A stretch of DNA of 64,000 bases from an uncultured Bacilli bacterium (GTDB taxonomy: Bacteria; Bacillota_I; Bacilli_A; RF39; UBA660), in NCBI GenBank assembly GCA_910584255.1, contig CAJTXV010000005.1, forward strand, positions 6,560-70,559. The letters run 5' to 3'. How positions within the stretch are numbered: position 1 is the stretch's first letter; each line of letters begins with the position of its first letter. The position numbers and the translations under genes are program-made. Under the pieces are notes generated by a model that searched no databases, was not told where the DNA came from, and worked only from the letters and a program-made list of their open reading frames with translations. This document shows, piece by piece, positions 60,512 to 64,000 of this stretch.

Positions 60512-62347
60512 TTAGACAAATTCATCTTCTTTAAAAGTATTTCTTATTTTATCTAATAACTCTTTAAATATTTGATTATTACTATCATTAATATCACTTA
60601 AATCTACTGTTATCACTCCTAGTTTTAAATTACCATTATCAAATTTTTCATTCTTTAATGTTATTAGTCTGATTATCTTTTCAACTTCTATTTCACTAGA
60701 TATTTTTAAATTGGTTAAATCATCATCAGTATCAATTTCATAATAATTTATTTTATATTCATTACCTAAAATACTATTTAATTTATTAAAATAATTTCTT
60801 GATTCGTTTTTTGTTTTAACTTCATGATTTTGTGGTATAGGTAAACCATATTCATCCTCAAATAATGGATAATTTAAAGGTAATTTATATTCTTCATTAT
60901 AGGTTAATAAATCAGTTAAAAAACTTTTTCTAAAATGATAATGTTCTATTTTTAATTTATTATCGCTTTTATTAATCTCTAAATTATCTATATAAGTAGC
61001 AATCATTTTTTGTCTATCTTCTCTTGATTTATTTTGATAATTAGTTATTCTACTCATAAATTCTTTTGGATTGATAAAAATATCAAGATTATATTTATCT
61101 TCTAGTATTAATAAATCATCAATAGTGAAGTTTAAATTTTCATATTGTTTTTGATCCTGCCACTCTTTATTTAATTTTTGTTTTTTAAATTCTATTTGTT
61201 TGATTTACTGCTCAAATTCTTCAATTTTCATAATACCTTTAATATAAACTGATTTTGTTCTATCTAACTGTTTATCCAGTTCTTTTAATTCTTTCTCATA
61301 ATTGATATCTTTATTATCAAACTTAGATTTAATAAATGGTGTATAATAGTCATTTATCATCATATCTGTTTTAACAAGTTCTAATAGACAAGCCATTAAT
61401 TCTTGTTCTATTTCTTTTTCTTTATAAGTAATTTTACAATGTTTACATTTATAATAGTAATATTTCTTTCCATTAGGTTTAGTAGTTGCACATCCACCTA
61501 GAAATCTACCACATTTAGAACATTTTAATTTATTAGTAAATAGATATGTAGCAGTTCTTTCATAATGTCTAGCATTTCTAAGTTTTTGATACTGACAATC
61601 ATCCCATTTCTGTTTACTTACAAGTGGTTCAACAACATTCTCATAATAAGTTGGATGCTTTGGTCTTTTACCATGAACATAATCACCTTTATAAATCTCA
61701 TTTTGTAATATACCTACAATAGTGGAATCTCTCCAGTTAGTTTTATTTAATACTTTCTCATCATTTAAAATATTACTTATTTTCTTATATGATAAGCCAC
61801 TATGATACATTTCAAATATACGAACGACTACATCTTTGGTTGTTACATCTGGCACTAGAGTTTTATCTTTTCTTTTATAACCTAATGGACTTTGATGAGG
61901 AATGTGTCCAACCTTTATTGCCCCTGCTAAGCCAATCTTCGTTCTTTCACTTGTTCTTTCAATTTCTTGTTGACTAACTGAAGTAAGTATTCTTGAAATC
62001 ATCTTACCATTTGCATTAGTGGTATTTATATCATCATTCGCACAATCAAGAAAAGCATCGTTTTCTTCTAGAAATGTTAATATTTTCTCCCAATCGGCAA
62101 CAGAACGGGTTAATCTATCTAATTTTAATACAACAATGGTATTACATTTCTTATTTTTAATATCTTGTAATAATTCGTCAAATGCAGGGCGTTTATTGCC
62201 TGTTTTAGCACTAATACCAGCATCCTCATACACTTTATATATTTCATAACCTTTGAACTCACACATAGCCCTTAAACGCTTTTCTTGTTCTGGCAAACTA
62301 AAACCCTCTCTGGCTTGATCTTCTGTGCTAACTCTTACGGAACACAT
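60512..62347 (-). pseudogene. Large serine recombinase interrupted by an in-frame TAA
   Basis: The N-terminal catalytic domain has the nucleophile serine in VRVSTEDQAREGFSLPEQ, VVLKLDRLTRS and the helix E region, then a recombinase domain (GYKRKDKTL, NWRDSTIVGILQNEIYKGDY), a zinc ribbon (LKCSKCGRFLGGC with a later YKCKHC) and a coiled coil. At 61205 a TAA follows KIEEFEQ. The frame then continues without shift through 50 more codons into the 181-residue C-terminal part ending at 60512. Thus one gene of about 610 codons carries a single nonsense codon. The start is also weak: no ribosome site is visible and the usual Y-x-R-V-S-T lead is short. The element it mobilised is probably immobile now. 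Confidence 0.8.
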
Positions 62348-62400
62348 ATACCGTATTATTTTAAAACACTAGATATAATCAATTTTGATTACAAAATAAA

Positions 62401-62420
62401 TACCAATATCACTATTGGTA
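62401..62420. promoter_or_regulatory. Perfect palindrome upstream of the serine recombinase
   Basis: TACCAATA, spacer TCAC and TATTGGTA form a perfect 8-bp inverted repeat about 54 bases before the recombinase reading frame. It may be an operator or part of an attachment site. Confidence 0.5.
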
Positions 62421-62555
62421 CAAATATAAAACAAGAAAAAGTCCATATTGATAAATTAGATATAACTTTATCATTAGGGCTTTAAAATAGTATATTTCAA
62501 ATTTAGAATAATTGTTGAATAGAAAAAGAAATTAGAATCTAGTTAACTAATTTCT

Positions 62556-63257
62556 TTATTTTTTTTCAAACATTGTTCTTGAAGATATTTTCTTTTGGTA
62601 TGATCTTACAGGAACGCCATCAATTTTTGCACCTTCTGGAATACCAATTTCTTTTCCAGTTTTATATTTAACAAAATCTTCTATATTTTCATCAACCAAG
62701 TTAATCAATTCAAAAGGAACACCAATTTGTTTTGCAAGCAAATTTCTTGTGGCATCACTTAATTGGTAACCATTCATTTGTGTTCTTGGTTCGCCAAATA
62801 CAATTAGTTCATCTATTTCGGCATCATCAAAATAACTTCCGTTTCTTAAACTTTGAATATCCTCTTCCTTGTTAGCAAATGACCATTGTAATGACAAAGT
62901 TCCCTCATCATCATCTTTTGTTGTATAAAATACAGTTGGATCTCCATATTGTTCACTCAATACCTCATAAAAACTACTTAAAGCTGCTAATTTCTCCCCC
63001 ATAGAATTATTGTGTGGATAGAATGAACCAATTCCAATTCTTAGAAATCCTTCCTTACAAAACTTATAGTAAAACGGTAATCCTTCTTCAAATAGATAAT
63101 CTAATTCACTATGTGGATCTCTATAATGAGAAAAATATTTTCCACTTATTACTTCCTGGTATATGCTTCCATAAAAGTCTATTTTGTTCCCCATTTTTTT
63201 CTTTAAATGTCTTGCTAGTTCAAGACAATCATCGGCATTTGAATATATTTCAGTCAT
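62556..63257 (-). CDS. Uncharacterised cytoplasmic protein
   Basis: The 233-residue acidic protein begins MTEIYSNADDCLELARHLKK and contains a patch YHYRDPHSELDY-like (YFSHYRDPHSELDYLFEE) and SFYPHNNSMGEKLAALSSFY. No signal peptide, membrane segment or known motif is visible. The start follows AAGGGAGGTTTCGG. It is flanked by the recombinase and a palindromic promoter, so it is probably accessory. Confidence 0.6.
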   Translation of the reverse strand: MTEIYSNADDCLELARHLKKKMGNKIDFYGSIYQEVISGKYFSHYRDPHSELDYLFEEGLPFYYKFCKEGFLRIGIGSFYPHNNSMGEKLAALSSFYEVLSEQYGDPTVFYTTKDDDEGTLSLQWSFANKEEDIQSLRNGSYFDDAEIDELIVFGEPRTQMNGYQLSDATRNLLAKQIGVPFELINLVDENIEDFVKYKTGKEIGIPEGAKIDGVPVRSYQKKISSRTMFEKK

Positions 63258-63273
63258 TCCGAAACCTCCCTTG

Positions 63274-63290
63274 TGTTATATATTATAACA
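63274..63290 (-). promoter_or_regulatory. Palindromic -10 region of the 233-residue protein gene
   Basis: TGTTATA and TATAACA flank three bases; the palindrome contains TATAAT on the minus strand, 20 or so bases before the start. It may be an operator that overlaps the -10 box. Confidence 0.45.
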
Positions 63291-63456
63291 TATTTTTAAA
63301 TAATTACATTCATTTTTAAATCAAAAAAATTAAATATTCCTATTAATATTCCAAATTATACATAAGTATTTATTATTACAATGCTAATGTTTACAATAGC
63401 TCACAAAGTTCTAAACCAACATTTCTTCCAACAAAATATCAGACCTTTAATCCTTA

Positions 63457-63484
63457 TTGACTTTAGAAATCTGTGTGATACAAT
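63457..63484 (+). promoter_or_regulatory. Possible promoter before the 81-residue reading frame
   Basis: TTGACT and TACAAT are separated by 16 bases. The following ATG lies only 10 bases after the -10 box and has no ribosome site. Confidence 0.4.
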
Positions 63485-63494
63485 ATAGTAGAAT

Positions 63495-63740
63495 ATGAAA
63501 AAATTGTATCTAAAGGTGCTACTTTTATTGGGAGTAGTACTTTTTTCATATTCAAATTCCTACATCTTCATCGGTTATTTTTTTCAAAATTATGGCTATA
63601 CTTATGGCCATAAAATTGTAAAAAATTCTAAAAATTATGGTCGTAAATTTAGAAAAATCACATTGAAAAAGTGTGTACGATTGTTAAACAACTTTTGGGA
63701 AGTCTTTATTTATAAGAGTTTCAGAAAAATACAAAGTTAA
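63495..63740 (+). CDS. Doubtful small protein with hydrophobic N-terminus
   Basis: The 81-residue frame has a signal-like start (MKKLYLKVLLLLGVVLFSYS) followed by a basic, Tyr- and Lys-rich tail. There is no ribosome site, so it would need leaderless translation. It may be the remnant of an exported protein gene. Low confidence. Confidence 0.3.
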   Translation: MKKLYLKVLLLLGVVLFSYSNSYIFIGYFFQNYGYTYGHKIVKNSKNYGRKFRKITLKKCVRLLNNFWEVFIYKSFRKIQS

Positions 63741-63808
63741 CGATTGTATAACAAATATCAAAAATGTAAACACTTGTGTTTTCTTTAATACCTTATGAAA
63801 TAAGGGAA

Positions 63809-63827
63809 AACTAGCCACTGGCTAGTT
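63809..63827. terminator. Hairpin in the right-end intergenic region
   Basis: AACTAGCC and GGCTAGTT pair perfectly around ACT, followed by GTTTGT. It could be a terminator without a strong T run. Confidence 0.4.
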
Positions 63828-63947
63828 GTTTGTAAACAGGTTTATCCTGCTTTTATTTTGTTTTGATTATTTTGGAAAAAGTGTGTTTTTAATGGCTATA
63901 AGTATGACTATTATTTTTCATATTTTTACAATTTTGATAGCTATGAT

Positions 63948-64000
63948 TGAACTGAACCCCAAAAATTGGACAGTTTATAAATAGTTATTAAATAGAGGAT
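63948..64000 (+). mobile_element. Left end of an IS3-family (IS150-group) insertion sequence
   Basis: TGAACTGAACCCCAAAAATT followed by GGACAG closely matches the terminal inverted repeat of IS150-group elements (TG-x-ACTGACCCC-A5-TTGGACA). The rest of the element, including its transposase genes, would lie beyond the window; the last bases AGAGGA may be the orfA ribosome site. Confidence 0.7.

Noticed and set aside
54634..62347. Reassignment of UAA as a sense codon, because three in-frame TAA codons interrupt two genes
   Set aside because: Core genes throughout the window use TAA as their normal stop, directly before terminators. Local decay explains the three cases better.

Overview
The window is AT-rich DNA from a low-GC Firmicute of the class Bacilli, probably an uncultured gut-type lineage. 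The evidence is the gene order: hrcA-grpE-dnaK-(pepF)-dnaJ behind paired CIRCE operators; parE-parC followed by the Bacillus-like set ylbD-ylbE-ylbF-rsmD; and tkt-sirA-yneF, which are also neighbours in Bacillus subtilis. Most starts have a strong GGAGG-type ribosome site and genes end normally at TAA, TAG or TGA. SirA, SpoIIM-like and YlbD-like proteins suggest a spore-forming ancestry.

Layout. 1-7 kb: a dockerin-bearing cadherin-like surface protein (5' end cut by the window), an L-lactate dehydrogenase and two prepilin-like proteins, one of them unusually large. 7-13.7 kb: the heat-shock operon and oligoendopeptidase F. 13.6-30.4 kb: the most striking feature, two directly adjacent copies of an 8,396-bp segment (GNAT acetyltransferase, coiled-coil membrane protein, ABC exporter, leucine-rich-repeat protein, rarA, xerD-like recombinase, deoB, phosphatase). 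The junction joins a truncated phosphatase gene to the tail of dnaJ over a 3-bp GAA microhomology, so dnaJ stays intact upstream and the phosphatase stays intact downstream. 30.6-34.2 kb: small proteins, a regulator and mnmA. 34.3-39.3 kb: an accessory locus with a membrane-anchored XRE regulator, two secreted proteins and a small ABC transporter; one secreted-protein gene is frameshifted by a 17-bp tandem duplication in its signal peptide. 39.4-54.1 kb: housekeeping genes (SpoIIM-like, a 31-residue Prli42-like microprotein, rsmD, ylbDEF, topoisomerase IV, phosphohexomutase, yneF, sirA, tkt, a surface protein).

54.3-64 kb is a decaying accessory region. It holds a hydrolase-like protein and companions of unknown function, a gene with two in-frame TAA codons, two degraded relatives of an HD-type protein, a lipoprotein gene frameshifted in an A8 tract at its signal peptide, a 12-bp repeat array, a toxin-like 29-residue membrane peptide flanked by inverted repeats, a 224-bp element with perfect 16-bp terminal inverted repeats, a large serine recombinase interrupted by TAA, and the terminal inverted repeat of an IS3-family (IS150-group) element at the right edge.

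The best candidates for undescribed biology are the secreted-protein/ABC/regulator locus at 34.3-39.3 kb, the recurrence of reversible-looking lesions at signal-peptide coding regions, and the toxin-like peptide element at 59.2-59.5 kb. No rRNA, tRNA or CRISPR array was found by eye.
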